This document shows positions 49,025 through 60,619 of a stretch of 64,000 nucleotides of DNA, piece after piece. The stretch covers positions 5,887,432 through 5,951,431 of the forward strand of contig CM075760.1 of assembly GCA_037974335.1 (NCBI GenBank), in the 5' to 3' direction. Made by a program: the position numbers and the translations under genes. Position 1 is the first letter of the stretch. Every line of letters begins with the position of its first letter. Below the pieces are notes generated by a model that made no database searches, was not told the origin of the DNA, and saw only the letters and a list, made by a program, of their open reading frames with translations. The stretch comes from Prionace glauca (lineage: Eukaryota; Chordata; Chondrichthyes; Carcharhiniformes; Carcharhinidae).

Positions 49025-49329
49025 GTGTCCAGTCGGATGTTGTGTTGACCCAGCCAGAGGCAGAGACCGGGCGTCCCGGAGGCTCCCTGAGACTGACCTG
49101 TAAAACCAGCGGGTTCGATCTTAGCAGCTACTACATGTACTGGATCCGACAGGTTCCCGGACAGGGCCTGGAGTGGCTGGTTAGCTACCACACTTCATCC
49201 CGCAACTACTACGCGCCATCAATTCAGGGTCGATTTACTGTGTCCGCAGACACTTCAAACAACATATTCTCTTTGGACATGAGGAGCCTAAAGATTGAAG
49301 ACACGGCCATCTATTACTGTGCAAGAGAC
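49025..49329 (+). CDS. Immunoglobulin VH segment, germline, functional-looking
   Basis: Antigen-binding V domain of the heavy chain. After the AG at 49023-49024 the exon reads GVQS (end of leader) and then [20 protein letters not shown]. The first conserved Cys is in LTCKTSG, the Trp in [14 protein letters not shown], framework 3 is [11 protein letters not shown]...IEDTAIYYC, and it ends CARD. CDR1 is around FDLSSYY and CDR2 around YHTSSRNYY. No stop or frameshift is seen. The exon runs straight into a recombination signal, so this gene is not germline-joined. The sequence type is that of elasmobranch IgM-cluster VH. Confidence 0.95.
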
Positions 49330-49368
49330 CACAGCGAGAGGATCCAGGGCTTCACCCGGACAAGAACA
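49330..49368 (+). promoter_or_regulatory. VH 3' recombination signal (23-spacer)
   Basis: Heptamer cacagcg (49330-49336), 23-base spacer, nonamer acaagaaca (49360-49368). The heptamer differs from consensus cacagtg at position 6, and the nonamer from acaaaaacc at two positions. RAG1/RAG2 would pair it with a 12-spacer signal. Confidence 0.92.
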
Positions 49369-49716
49369 GCCCGAGAGGGGATTCCGCAACTTCCATCATA
49401 ACCTGAAGGTCAGTATCTGTTTTAAATGCAATATGATCGAGGGTGGTCAGAAACAAACTATAATCGTGTTTAAAATAAAAGTAACACAGAAAGCATTTAA
49501 CAGTAAATCTTCCCAAACTCACCCATATAACTGGTGAGCTTTTCACTGACTTTATATTCATTGTAGTTTCAGCAAGTAGGACACACGATATATTACTCTT
49601 TTTAATATTTCTGATAGATTGTGTTCTATAAACAGTTGTCTACATTTTACATTGGAGCAAAACTAATGGTCCATTTAAAGTGAATATTGAACAGCAGGAC
49701 TGAACAGAGTGAGTGC
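49369..49716. other. V-D spacer
   Basis: I searched for another D segment (nonamer-12-heptamer) and found none. The spacing V to D (388 bases between signals' coding edges, roughly 415 overall) and D to JH (about 392) is nearly equal. Confidence 0.6.
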
Positions 49717-49744
49717 AGTTTTTGTATGGGTGTGTGTCACTGTG
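49717..49744 (-). promoter_or_regulatory. D 5' recombination signal (12-spacer)
   Basis: Nonamer agtttttgt (49717-49725), 12-base spacer, heptamer cactgtg (49738-49744). Compatible with the 23-spacer VH signal. Confidence 0.93.
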
Positions 49745-49766
49745 ATATACTATGGGACTGGAATGG
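49745..49766 (+). other. Immunoglobulin heavy D segment (22 bp)
   Basis: The 22-base core atatactatgggactggaatgg lies between two 12-spacer signals. Frames give YTMGLEW, ILWDWN or an early-stop-free IYYGTGM. After joining it supplies the middle of CDR3. It is the only D I can find in the cluster. Confidence 0.93.
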
Positions 49767-49794
49767 CACAGCAGTTGCTGTCAATACAAAAACC
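49767..49794 (+). promoter_or_regulatory. D 3' recombination signal (12-spacer)
   Basis: Heptamer cacagca (49767-49773), 12-base spacer, perfect nonamer acaaaaacc (49786-49794). It pairs by rule with the 23-spacer JH signal. The last heptamer base is off consensus. Confidence 0.93.
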
Positions 49795-50119
49795 CCTCAG
49801 CACTGATTGACTGAAACTGGATCAGTGTCACTTTTAAATCCCAACTGTAATCACAGTACAGTATTATTTATGTCCAGCACTGACCACATGGCAGGAATAA
49901 ACATGGAAAATCTTGATAATTACTCAATTACCGATGTGTGTTTTCAACAACATGTTCACCTGTAACTCTGTGAAATATAAAACTTTAGGGTCATTTATGA
50001 ATGTCAAATGATTTCCAGAAATACAATTATAATCTAATGAACATTAATTGATTTTGTTTTTCCTTGGGTTTGTGAATATTTAAAATAATGGTGATTTTGT
50101 GTCTATTTTGTGCAGGGAC

Positions 50120-50158
50120 GGTTATTGTATGACACAGTCTACGGAATGTGACACTGTG
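50120..50158 (-). promoter_or_regulatory. JH 5' recombination signal (23-spacer)
   Basis: Nonamer ggttattgt (50120-50128), 23-base spacer, consensus heptamer cactgtg (50152-50158). Confidence 0.93.
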
Positions 50159-50206
50159 ACTACTTCGATTACTGGGGACAAGGGACCATGGTGACGGTGA
50201 CTACAG
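50159..50206 (+). CDS. Immunoglobulin JH segment
   Basis: Encodes YFDYWGQGTMVTVTT with the invariant WGQG motif and framework 4. It ends in phase 1 at a GT donor (gtaaga, 50207), which matches the phase of CH1. It joins to D by RAG and to CH1 by RNA splicing across a 9.9 kb intron. Confidence 0.96.
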
Positions 50207-53200
50207 GTAAGAACCATCCACTTATTGAGTAACTGGTTTACATGTGTCTTTGTTTTATATTTTTATCTGTACTAATAATCCATATGGTAACATAAAAGTG
50301 AGTTTGGTGGATTCTCGGTTGAGAATTGTTACAATGTTTCCTGTGATTCTGCTGCAAAGGGGTTTTAGAATTCCGCTCTTTCTGGACAATACATGCTGCT
50401 GAGGGATTCAATCCCAAATTGTCGGGATTTTGCGTTTATCTGTTGAGGTTACTGTGTGGTTGGGTTACTTTAAAATCCGAATGTCTGTTATACAATTCAG
50501 CGTTTCTGCAGCGTTTAATCTCGGTGACATCTAGTGGCTGCGGTTTGTACCATCTACTGCACAAGTGTTTGAAATTTGTACCAAAAATTCAAAAAAATCT
50601 AAAATTTCTATATTTATCCAGTGAAAATGTTCCACTCACTCACAATGCTGGTGCTGCTGTGCAATATTTTCTGCTTATTCGAAACATTAATTAGTTTGGT
50701 GATGGGAGAATTGGCTGGAATTTATATTAAACATTTCTGTAAATGTTATATTTGATTCTGTTGAAAGTGTTTGTAGAATTCTGTTGCTTCTGCATGAAGC
50801 GGGGTTCAGTCTCTCAGTGATGCGTTTTTTTTCCTCTGGTGAGGAGATTTTGTATCTGGATGACTCTCAATACGTACAATTTGTGAATTAATTTGTTGTT
50901 TCTGCATTGTTTGAACTCAGTGACACTGAGCTGTTACACGTTTTGTGATTGAATATGGACATTCTGCCGGTTCGCAACTGCTTGACGCATAACTGCAGGC
51001 AGAAATAAAGCAGGCTTTATTGTGTTTGTATGTTTAAAATCTTTAGTGATAACGGCTTACGTCACTCGTTCAGAACACAGTTTGTCACTGCATTCAGAAT
51101 TTGGAATACCTGCAATGTTTAATCTCGGTGGCATTTGATGGCTGGAACTTTTACCATCCAAATGTTTAAATATGTTTGAAATATGACCCAATATGAATAA
51201 GATGTGATAAAGTTGCAATGCTAATTTGTTGGACAAATTCCACCTCCTGGCAACGCAATTGCTATTACTCGAGATTTCTGTTTAGTTTAGTAATTGGTTA
51301 AGAGCTAGTTTGCTAGGTTCGATATTGAGATTTCTTTTTGCAATGTTACATTTGATTCTGTTGAATGGATAATTGAGCTGTTTTTCTGTGAAGCGGATTC
51401 ATTCCCTCATTGATGTGTTTTGTTGTGTTTCTGCTGAGGAGATTCTGTGGTGCAGTCACTGTGAATGTTTAAAATTTGTGCAATGGTTTGGCTTTGTGGC
51501 ATTATTTCTGTGTTGTTTAAATAGTGCTTGAACGGTGCCGTTGAGAGTTTAGATGTTTTCTGGTTGAACACAAACAATCTTTGAGTTTGAAAATCCATGT
51601 AGGGAGAAAACAAGCAGGTTGGGGGAAAAGAACACCTAAAAGATATCACAGCATTTTTATAAATTTTAAATAACGCTTACAATTTCAAGTGAGTCATGAC
51701 TTACAACGCTCATTCGGACACTTAGTCTTTGCTGCAATCACAAACTTCCCATGAACAAGTTTAATAGTAAAATTAATGTAAATCAAAGAATTATTAATCG
51801 GTAATTTAACTCCATATTCACCACAGATTATTTTATATTAATAATTTAGCAATAATCCCCTTTAATAGTTCTGTTGTGTATTTCACACAATTAACATGAC
51901 CAGAACATTTTCCAGACTGGAAATATTTTGTGACAATTCCAGAAGTTATTTCAATGATAACCTGCTGTTTTCACAGCCGTGCTCAGTTGAACAAGATACT
52001 TTGCATTAATCGGTACATCCCAGATTAAGTTCGCATTTACTGGAATACGAGTTTTGCAGAATAATTTCCTTTTTGGAAATTTTTGTATCCGATTATTAAT
52101 TTTTTTTCTATGCAATTGGAACCAGATTATCCGTTCTAAGTATTTTTTTAAATTAGATACCGAGATAATTAATTAGTTTTCGCATCTCAAAATTTGTGAA
52201 ATTGTTTAGTGTTCCTCAATTGATTTTATATTGTTTACGCTCAGTGAAACTGAGCAGTTCTGGCTAAATGAAAATAAAATTGCCTTTGAATATTCTTGTA
52301 GGGATAAAGCAGAAAAGTTTCGGAAAATAAAATAAATATATGTTAGGGCATTTTATTCATGTTAACTAATGGTTACATATTAAAATAAAACATGAATTAC
52401 AATTCACTGTACCTCTGTTAGGGACATTACACTGCCCTGAATCTGTGAGACTCGAAGTCCTCATTTTCAGAAAAATAATTGCCCAGTTTTTGTGATTTGA
52501 GACAGTCAGGGAGAAATAGTTAAAAGGCAAAGGGAGTTTCAAAATGAACATCAGGTTAATTTAAATTTTTATTGATTTTTTCACTGTTGTAATTTGACCT
52601 TTGATCAATTAGAATCAAACAGTTTATAAAAATTTGACAGACTGAACACAGTTTTCTGACAGATGGAAGTCGCTGTCACTCAAGTAAAATTGTTCAAATG
52701 ATTGTGTTTGAATTGTAGTAAAGTGTCAACAGAAACTGGCTACCGACTGACAATTAAATGTTTGAAATTCAAAAAGATTATATAAAAATAATATGATATT
52801 ATAAATACTATAAAAATAATATTAGCTCAGCACTTAATAACATCATGTCTCCCATTAATGTCAAACACAGAATAAATGACAGAATGGAAGAATTCATACT
52901 AACTGAAGCTTATGTTTAATTCTTATTAAATATTATAATGAAGAAAAGGTTGAGACTTATATTCTGCATCGTGTTTTTAGCGTTACAGAGGATTTGAATC
53001 AATTATCGTCTCTGTGTTTGCACTGTTTAATTCAGGTCTTCTTTAATTAAACAATGTGTTCAGTAATGAAGTTGTTTTATGGGTGGCCTAAATTATTAAA
53101 TCTAGGAAGCAGTATTATTGATTTCAAACGGCCAGGCTGTTACAGTCTGGACAAACTCAGAAATCTGCATTTTTAACACGTTTGTTCGTTGTAATAAGAT

Positions 53201-54475
53201 ATTTGTAGTAAAAGTGAAAAAGTAAAATATTACAATGTGATTAGATTTAAGTAAATGAATGACAGATGTTTGAATGTTTCCATTCAGTAATTTGAAATTA
53301 TAGTTTAACATTGAGATTTAATTGTAACCTAATTATTTAACAATGTTGGGGGCAGAAGCACGTTTTGAATGATTGAAAACTCATTTTATTACAGAGAACA
53401 AATCAGCTGACAGGAGAACTAACTGACAATTAACAATAACTTAAAATGTAATATTAACGCTGATTAATTCAAAACAAAAGACCTTGAATATTGCACTAGC
53501 GTGCAAAATATCATCAGTCTTAGAGAATATTTAATTGTATCAAAATGAATTCAAAAACAAAACATTTCTTTACTCAGCTGTGCTCGGCTCGATAAATTGT
53601 TTTGCCTTGATAATTTTGTTGATTACATTTAATTAAGAAATTAGATCCAATCAGGTAACGATTTTCAATGTAAATATTTCCCGGTTTGTTTAATTCTTAG
53701 TGTGTCACTGTATCTCTGTTAGGGACATTGAACTGTTACTGTGTCACTGTATCTCTGATAGGGACATTGAACTGTCCTGAATCTGTTATTTTTGCTCATT
53801 TTTAGCGAACTTACATTTTTACACAATTTTCGCGAAGTGATACAGGCAGAGAGAAATAATTAAAAGTCGAGAGGAGTTCTGAAATGAATACCCGTTTAAT
53901 TTGAAATAGGTTATTGATTTTCTGTTGTAACTTGACTATTGATCAATGAGAACCCAACAGTTTGAAATTGACAGATTGAACAGATCTTTCTGCTGGGAAC
54001 TCGACTGTTGAACTGTTTGTGTCTGTTCTGTTTCTGGGCGTGTGGTCACTGTGTTGGGACCAGGAATCTCCCTGACTGGTTATAAATCTTTTGATTCCTT
54101 CTTCTGCACAGCAGGAAGTGAAATTTGATTTATTTCTTCAATGCACTTGTATCTGTGGGAAATGTGACTGTTTGACTCGGTGTCTCAGAAATTAAGTCCC
54201 TGAAGCATATTGTGTCCATCAGAGAAGCAGAAACATCAGACTTTAGAGGGAGAATTGGTTGATTTTTAAGCAGTGATGTACCGGCCTTGGGAATGTTCGA
54301 TGAACAAATACAAAGTGAGATTTACTATATTGTGCTCCGTACTACAGCAGCCCCTGAACTGTTTAGTTTGACAGTTGAAGGGTCAAATTCACTTGCATAT
54401 TATTTTTAATCTTCTAAAGGCATTTTAGAGACATTTGCTCGGCCAGACTTTTTAATCTAATTGTTCCTTCACAAA
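50207..54475 (+). other. JH-CH1 intron, AT-rich left half
   Basis: No exon, RNA gene or clear repeat. It is strongly AT-rich, with a few worn tandem doublets such as 'tgtcactgtatctctgttagggacatt' type units at 53700-53780. Intronic enhancer elements may lie here, but I find no clear octamer. Confidence 0.5.
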
Positions 54476-54479
54476 GTAT

Positions 54480-54870
54480 TGATATGAAGCATCTTTGAAC
54501 AACTGCAGTCCATATGCTGCAGGCATCCGCCCTGCTGTTAGGCAGGGAGTTCCAGGATTTTGACCCAGCGATTATGAATGAATTGAGAAATTGTTTCAGG
54601 TCAGGATGGTGTGTGTTTTGGAGGGGAGCTTACAGGTTATAGTGTTTCAGATGTGGCTGCTGCCCTTGTCCTGTTAGGATGTAAAGGCAGCGGGTTTGGA
54701 CAGTGTAATCTATGGAGCCTTGGTGAATTGCTGCAGTGCATATTGTATATAATACACACAGTGCTGACACTGCCTGTTAGTGATGGAGAGAGTGAATAGG
54801 GTGAATGAGGGGCCGGGTAATCTTGTGGGTGGCTTTGCCCTGGATTGTGTCAGATTGCGTGAGGATTTAC
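54480..54870 (+). repeat. Unclassified interspersed repeat in JH-CH1 intron
   Basis: 'ggagttccaggattttgacc', 'ttggaggggagcttacaggt', 'agccttggtgaattgctgca' and 'ctggattgtgtcagattg' identify it as the best copy in the window of the family also at 33.24 and 41.55 kb. Confidence 0.65.
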
Positions 54871-55054
54871 AAGTTTCTCTCATTGAGGAAAGAGGAAATT
54901 ATTCAATTGTGACTGACTTGTGAAATATTTAAATGTTTTTCCAACCCGTGCCCCACAGTCCGTGTTGTGCTCGTTTGTCACTCCCACTTACTGTGTGAGT
55001 GGGTGAGTATGTGTGGAGTGAGGGTGCTTTTCCAGACTGAATCAGCCAGATAGA

Positions 55055-55935
55055 GACTTACACACATCACACACTCTCACACACATAAATACACACAGAG
55101 AGACGCTCATATTCTCTCACACATACACACGCACACTTACTTTCTCTCTCATACGATATTTCACACACATTCTCTTTCTCTCACGGTCTACATACTCTGT
55201 CTCAAATACAAATCCAGACATACTCTCACTCTCTCAATCAGTCTCTCACATCTCATACACAAAAACACTCACACGCACACATCTCCACACACATTCTCTC
55301 TTACACGCAGACACACACACACACATAAGCATAGTCTCATGCTCTCACACACGCAATCTCTCTCCCACACTCTGTCACACACGCTCAAGTTGTCTCACAT
55401 TTATTCACACACACTCTCTCACAATTCCTCTTGCACTTGCATCTCTCTCTCTCTCACACAAACATATATTTCTATCTCTGTTGCACAGATTATCTCACAC
55501 CTGTACATTCTTGCTCTCTCTCACACTAGCTCGCTCACACTCTCTCACAAACATAGACCGATGCACACACTCCAACTTACACACAGACACCGTCTCTCAC
55601 ATAAGCACAGTCTCACGCAAACATTCTCTGACACACACACACACACACGCAAACACACACTTTGCTTCTGTCACCCACACACATTGCACACATCTTTCTC
55701 ACACACACACAATCCCATGCACACTTCCACACACACATGAACAGTTTATTTTGCTTTCCAAAAGGCACACTGCCCCCTCTTGCAAACGCAGCCCACTGTC
55801 TCACACATGTGCAAACACAATCTATCACACACAGGTACCTTCACACACACATTCACCCCTCTCTCTATCAAACACACACCCAAACACCCTCTCACACACT
55901 TTCCACCTCACATACGTCAGAGAGACTGTCATTTA
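55055..55935. repeat. CA/CTCT-rich low-complexity block
   Basis: Cytosine-rich mix of cacaca, ctctctcac and acacactctc over nearly 0.9 kb. It has almost no G on the plus strand, which gives several long but meaningless open frames. Confidence 0.93.
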
Positions 55936-55944
55936 CATCATGGA

Positions 55945-56240
55945 ATAGAACCACGAGATCCTACAGTACAGAAGGAGGCCATTCAGCCCATCAAGTCTGC
56001 ATCAACAGGAATCCCACCAAAGCCCTATCCCCATAACCACATGTGTTTACTCTAACTAGACCTCCTGAACCTATTCGCACGGCCAGTCCCCTGAACCCAA
56101 ACGTCTTTGGACTGTGGAAGGAAACAGGAGCATCCGAAGGAAACCCAAGCAGACACGGGGTGAATTTACTAACTCCATACACAATGACTCATATCGGGAA
56201 TTGAACTGTGAGGCAGCAGCGCCAAACACTGTGCCGCCTC
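55945..56240 (-). repeat. tRNA-headed SINE, near full length
   Basis: Minus strand, head at 56240 ('aacactgtgccgcc' on plus) and tail at 55950 ('gagatcctacagtacag'). It is inserted between two low-complexity blocks. Confidence 0.85.
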
Positions 56241-56339
56241 GGCCACCCCCTCCCCCTCCCCCACTAACATTTGAGTGAGGGTGGGATCGAGAAGCCCGAG
56301 TAAAACTCATGTGAATAAGTTTCAGCTGGAAATTCTTCT

Positions 56340-56560
56340 CTGTTTGGAGTCATATTTAGCACAAAGCAAGATGGTGATGGTTGTTGGAGGTCAAACATCT
56401 AAGCTGAGAAATCACTGCAGGAGTTGGCAGGGGACTGTTCTGGGACCAACAATCTTCTATTGCTTCATCAATGACACATTCCATCCAACATGAGGTCAGA
56501 AGTAGGTATTTCCATGTGTTACACCGGACACAAAGACACAATCAATAAGAAGGGATCTGG
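56340..56560 (+). repeat. Small LINE-like RT fragment
   Basis: Reads GTVLGPTIFYCFINDT, which resembles the QGSVLGPLLF...IND block of non-LTR reverse transcriptases. No more of an element is recognisable around it. Confidence 0.5.
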
Positions 56561-56829
56561 CTGAGACTAAGTCCGCCTGGCTCCCCAATACTGGTGTAAA
56601 CTTGGTGTTTGATTCCTGTGTGACCTAGTTTTGCTGGAAGCTTCCCTTCCAGCTCCCTCAGTCTGTCTATTTGTTCACTGATCCGTGTTTCTGAAAGAAA
56701 GGTCCCGACATTAAAGCAGCTGCCCGGTGATCTACACTGATTCCTGACTTTACACAGCCCTGTTACTGAAAGCTGATCAATGGAGAGAATCGGGGAAAGA
56801 TCGATGGAGAGGGAGAGGAGGAGGTGGCT

Positions 56830-58250
56830 CACTGACTCTCTCACCCTCATCCTCACTCACTCACTCACCCTCAATCTCTCATCCTCACTCAAATAACTTC
56901 ACTCACTCACCCTCAATCTCTCATCCTCACTCAAAGAACTTCACTCACTCACCTTATCTTACCTACCTTCCCTTGCAGACACACTTTCTCTCTCACTCTC
57001 CCTCATTCACTCACCTTCAGTCACTCAACCACAGTCACCCCCACTCACTCACCCTCATTCACTCACCCTCACTCACTCATTCTCATTCACGCCTATTCTT
57101 TCACACTCACTCACTCAACCTTGCTCACTCATCCACCCTCACGCTCTCGCCCTCACGCACTCGCCCTCACGCACTCGCCCTCACGCACTCGCCCTCACGC
57201 ACTCGCCCTCACGCACTCAACCGCACGCACTCAACCTCACGCACTCACTGATCCTGATTCACCCTGCGTCACTCACCCTCACACACTCACTCACTCATTC
57301 GCTCACTCACTCTCACCCATTCTCACTCACTCACTCACAAGCTCTCACCCTCATTCAACCTCACTCGTTCACTCAAACACACGTCCTGACTCACTCATCC
57401 TCATACACTCACTCACTCACAATCACTCACTCATACTCGCTCATTCACTCTCACCCATCCTCACACTCACCCACAAGCTCTCACACACCCTCATTCAACC
57501 TCACTCATTCACTCAAACACACGCCCTGACTCACGTATCCTCACACCCTCACTGACTCAGTCACATTCGTTCACTCACCTCCATTCACTCACTCTCACAC
57601 CCTTAGTCATGCACCCACATTCACTCACCCTCACGCACCCTCAATCACGCGCCTTCATTAAATCACTGTCACTGAGCCGCCCACACTCATACACCATCAC
57701 TCACTCAACCTCACTCACTAAATCTCACTCACTGACTTAGACCCTCAGTCAGTCACCAACATTCATACTCACCTTCATTCATTCATCCCAAAAATCCACC
57801 CTCACTGACCCAGTCTTACTCAGTCTCACTCACCCTCAATACCACATCCTGACTCAGTCAAACTCACCCCTCACTTACTCAGTTACATTCACTCCCTCAC
57901 CCTCACTCACTCAATCTCACTCACTTTCACTCACCCACCTCCACTAACCTTCACACATGCTCACTCACTCTCCCTCATTCTTTCAATCTTGCTTACCTAC
58001 ACTCATCCAGCCACCTTCACTCACATTCAGCCTCCTTCAGTCCTACCCTCTCTCACACAGTCACTTACTCACGCTCTCTTACCCTCACCCACACTTGCTC
58101 ACCCTCAATCACTCATCGTCACTCAAAGGACATCGCTCACTCACACTCACTTACCCATCTTCCGTCACACATACACCACTACTCATCCACTCTCACTCAT
58201 TTACTCACCGTCACACACTCACATTCTCTCACTCACACTCACTAAATCTG
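56830..58250. repeat. CTCA-type tandem array
   Basis: About 1.4 kb of (CTCA)n and (CCTCA)n with variants such as cgccctcacgca repeated five times at 57150-57220. The plus strand is almost free of G. It sits inside the JH-CH1 intron, just upstream of the G-rich array. Confidence 0.95.
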
Positions 58251-58383
58251 TGTGGCGAAGGTCTGCAACGAGAGAGAAGAAAGATCTCAAGCAGCAGTTT
58301 GGTGTTTAAATGTGGGAGCTGCCCTGGGAATGCAGAGAACTGAAGGGAATCGCTGGGGGCTCGGGTCAGACAATGACAAAGAG

Positions 58384-59150
58384 TCAGGTGAGAACAGGAG
58401 GCGGGGGAAAGGGCAGAGAGCCGGGGTGGGGGTGGGCTGAGAGCCAGGGGAAACAGCAGCGAGCTGGAGAAAGGGCAGAGAGGCGGGGTGGGGGTGGGCT
58501 GAGAGCCAGGGGAAACAGCAGAGAGCTGGGGAAAGGGCAGAGAGCCGGGGTGGGGGTGGGCTGAGAGCCAGGGGAAACAGCAGAGAGCTGGAGAAAGGGC
58601 AGAGAGGCGGGGGAAAGTGCACGCAGCCGGGGAACTGGGTGGAAAGCTAGGGGAAAGGGCAGAGAGAGTGGAGAAAGGACAGGGAGCAGGGGGAAAGGGC
58701 AGAGAGACCAGTGAAAGGGGGGAGAGCCGAAAGAAAGGGCAGAGAGATGGGGGAAAGGGCAGAAAGACCAGGGAAAGGAGCGAGAACCAGGAGAAAGGCA
58801 GGAAGGCACGAACAATGGCAGGGAGGCAGGAGACAGGCCAGAGAGCCGAGGAAAAGGGCAGAAAGAGCAGGGGAAAGGGCAGGAGAGTCAGGGGCAAAGG
58901 TCAGAGAGCTGGGGGAAAGAAGAAAGAGGGTAGGGACCAGGGACAGAGGGCAGAGAGCTGACGGAACGTGTAAGGGGCTGAGGGAAAGAGCAGAGAGCTG
59001 GGGGAGAGGGCACAGAGCTGGAGGGAAGTGTAGAGAGCCAGGTGGAAATACCGAGAGCTGGATAAAAGGGGAAAAGAGCCACCGCGAAAGGCAGAGAGCC
59101 ACGGGAAAGGGCAAAGAGCTGGGGAAATGAGCAGAGAGCGGGTGATGGAT
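58384..59150. repeat. G-rich, AGCT-bearing tandem repeat in JH-CH1 intron
   Basis: Three 62-base units (58417, 58479, 58541) with 'ccggggtgggggtgggctga' and 'gagctgg' are followed by degenerate units of about 20 bases built on 'ggggaaagggcagagag'. AGCT occurs ten times between 58462 and 59120. The plus (non-template) strand is very rich in G and A. Composition recalls mammalian switch regions; see findings. Confidence 0.93.
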
Positions 59151-59489
59151 GGGCGGAGTGAGGAGGTTCAGAATAGAGCTAGCACCACAATCAGCTCATC
59201 TGTAATCTCAGTGAATGATAGAGGAAACTTCAAGTCCCGAATGGCCAAATCTTACTATTAATGTATGATCCTTAATCAATGTTGCATTTATTTGAATTTA
59301 TAATCACATTTAGAGTTTCCTGATCCTTCAGTACGTATTCATTCCGGAGGTAGTTTTGAATCAAAGTCACAATCTCCGTTTTGTGGATTGAGAGGCACTG
59401 AGTTGGAGAGAGGAAGGGGCTTCAATCAGTTTGAACCCAGGCAATTTCCAAAACTAGTGTGGAGATGCCAGAGTGAGGTTGTTGTGGGC

Positions 59490-59580
59490 ACAGTAAGGAT
59501 CTCACTGCACCAGGTTAAAGTCCAACAGGTTTATTTGGAATGACAAGCCGTTGGAGCTCCCTCATCAGGTGAGAGGATGA
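59490..59580 (+). repeat. Short copy of the 'caggttaaagtccaac' repeat
   Basis: 'caccaggttaaagtccaaca' then 'gttggagctccctcatcagg', the same family as the insert at 7.4 kb. Confidence 0.65.
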
Positions 59581-59874
59581 TATGAACGAAGAGACAACTT
59601 CTTCATCACAAAGTGTTGTTGTTTGAGAAATAAATGGTTACCGCAATAATGGAGACAATCTTTGCTCTTCTCTGTTAATCTCATGAATGACATGTCATTT
59701 TGAGACTAACAGAATGTGTTCTTTTTCCTTGCTAATTTGATAGAAGTGAAGAAAGGGATATGAGTTTCTGCAGAGATGACAATTCCCAAATGATAGAAGT
59801 AACATAATCTCAAAGGTGGATGTATGTTTTAATCAGGAAGTGTTAGGAAAGTCCATAATTTTAATCAATGTTTG

Positions 59875-60055
59875 AGATAGAAACATAGAAAATAGAAGCC
59901 GGAGTAGACCATTCGGCCCATTGAGCCGACTCCGCCATTCACTTTGGTCAGAGCTCATCAATATCCTGATCATATCTACTACCCATATCCCTTCATCCCT
60001 TCAACGCCAAAAGCTATATCTAATACAGAAACATATTTGTAACAATATGTTTGAT
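59875..60055 (-). repeat. LINE tail remnant just before CH1
   Basis: Minus-strand tail with 'ccggagtagaccattcggcc' on the plus strand, ending about 55 bases before the CH1 acceptor. Confidence 0.6.
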
Positions 60056-60110
60056 GACTTAATAAACGCAAATAAGAGTCTAACTTGTTCAATTGGCTAT
60101 TCTTTCCCAG

Positions 60111-60410
60111 CGACACCGTCTCCGCCCACTCTCTACGGCCTGGTCTCCTCCTGTCAGCAGCAGAACTCCGGCGGCTCCATCACTTACGGCTGTTTGGCGA
60201 TGGATTACCTTCCAGATGTCTCCAAAGTGACATGGAAGAAAAATGGGCAGCCGTTCACCACTGGGTTTAAGACGTACCCGTCAGTGCGAAACACGAAGGG
60301 AACCTACACCCTGAGCAGCCAGTTAACCATCAACGACTCAGCGGGAGAATGTCCCAAAATTGACTGTGAGGTTCGACACAGTGACTCAGTCAAGAGCGTT
60401 GAAATACCAT
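60111..60410 (+). CDS. IgM CH1 exon
   Basis: First constant domain of the mu chain, 100 codons, phase 1 on both sides. It opens [18 protein letters not shown], a start I remember from elasmobranch mu chains; the Cys here is suited to the light-chain bond. The intradomain pair is the Cys in YGCLAMDY and the one in IDCEVRH, with the core Trp in VTWKKNG. An additional Cys sits in AGECPK, and a Cys codon forms across the splice at IPC. A good pyrimidine tract (tctttcccag) precedes it and gtaagt follows it. Confidence 0.95.
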
Positions 60411-60619
60411 GTAAGTGTTATGGAGCTTGTGTGAAACAGAAACACTGTGGTTAGCATGTAGGGTCTTGGTTATTACTCAGTTAAATAGATGTGCATAATC
60501 CAGACCCCTGGATTGTTCCGGCTAGTGTCTATAGACTGCAAATGAGTTGCTAATATCAACAAAAGTTTAATTGATCCACATCTTCTGCAGGAAATGACGA
60601 ATATGCTTTTTTTCTGAAG

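Noticed and set aside
49042-49401. The VH frame read through the RSS as one longer protein
   Set aside because: The frame stays open past the coding end by chance. The heptamer, 23-base spacer and nonamer mark the true edge at 49329.
55339-57560. Long open frames rich in Ser, His, Thr and Leu
   Set aside because: They arise because CA and CTCA repeats contain almost no stop codons. Several frames are open at once and no domain is present.
58229-59130. Open frames up to about 220 codons on both strands over the G-rich repeat
   Set aside because: They are proline, serine or glycine-rich translations of the tandem repeat and lie inside the JH-CH1 intron.
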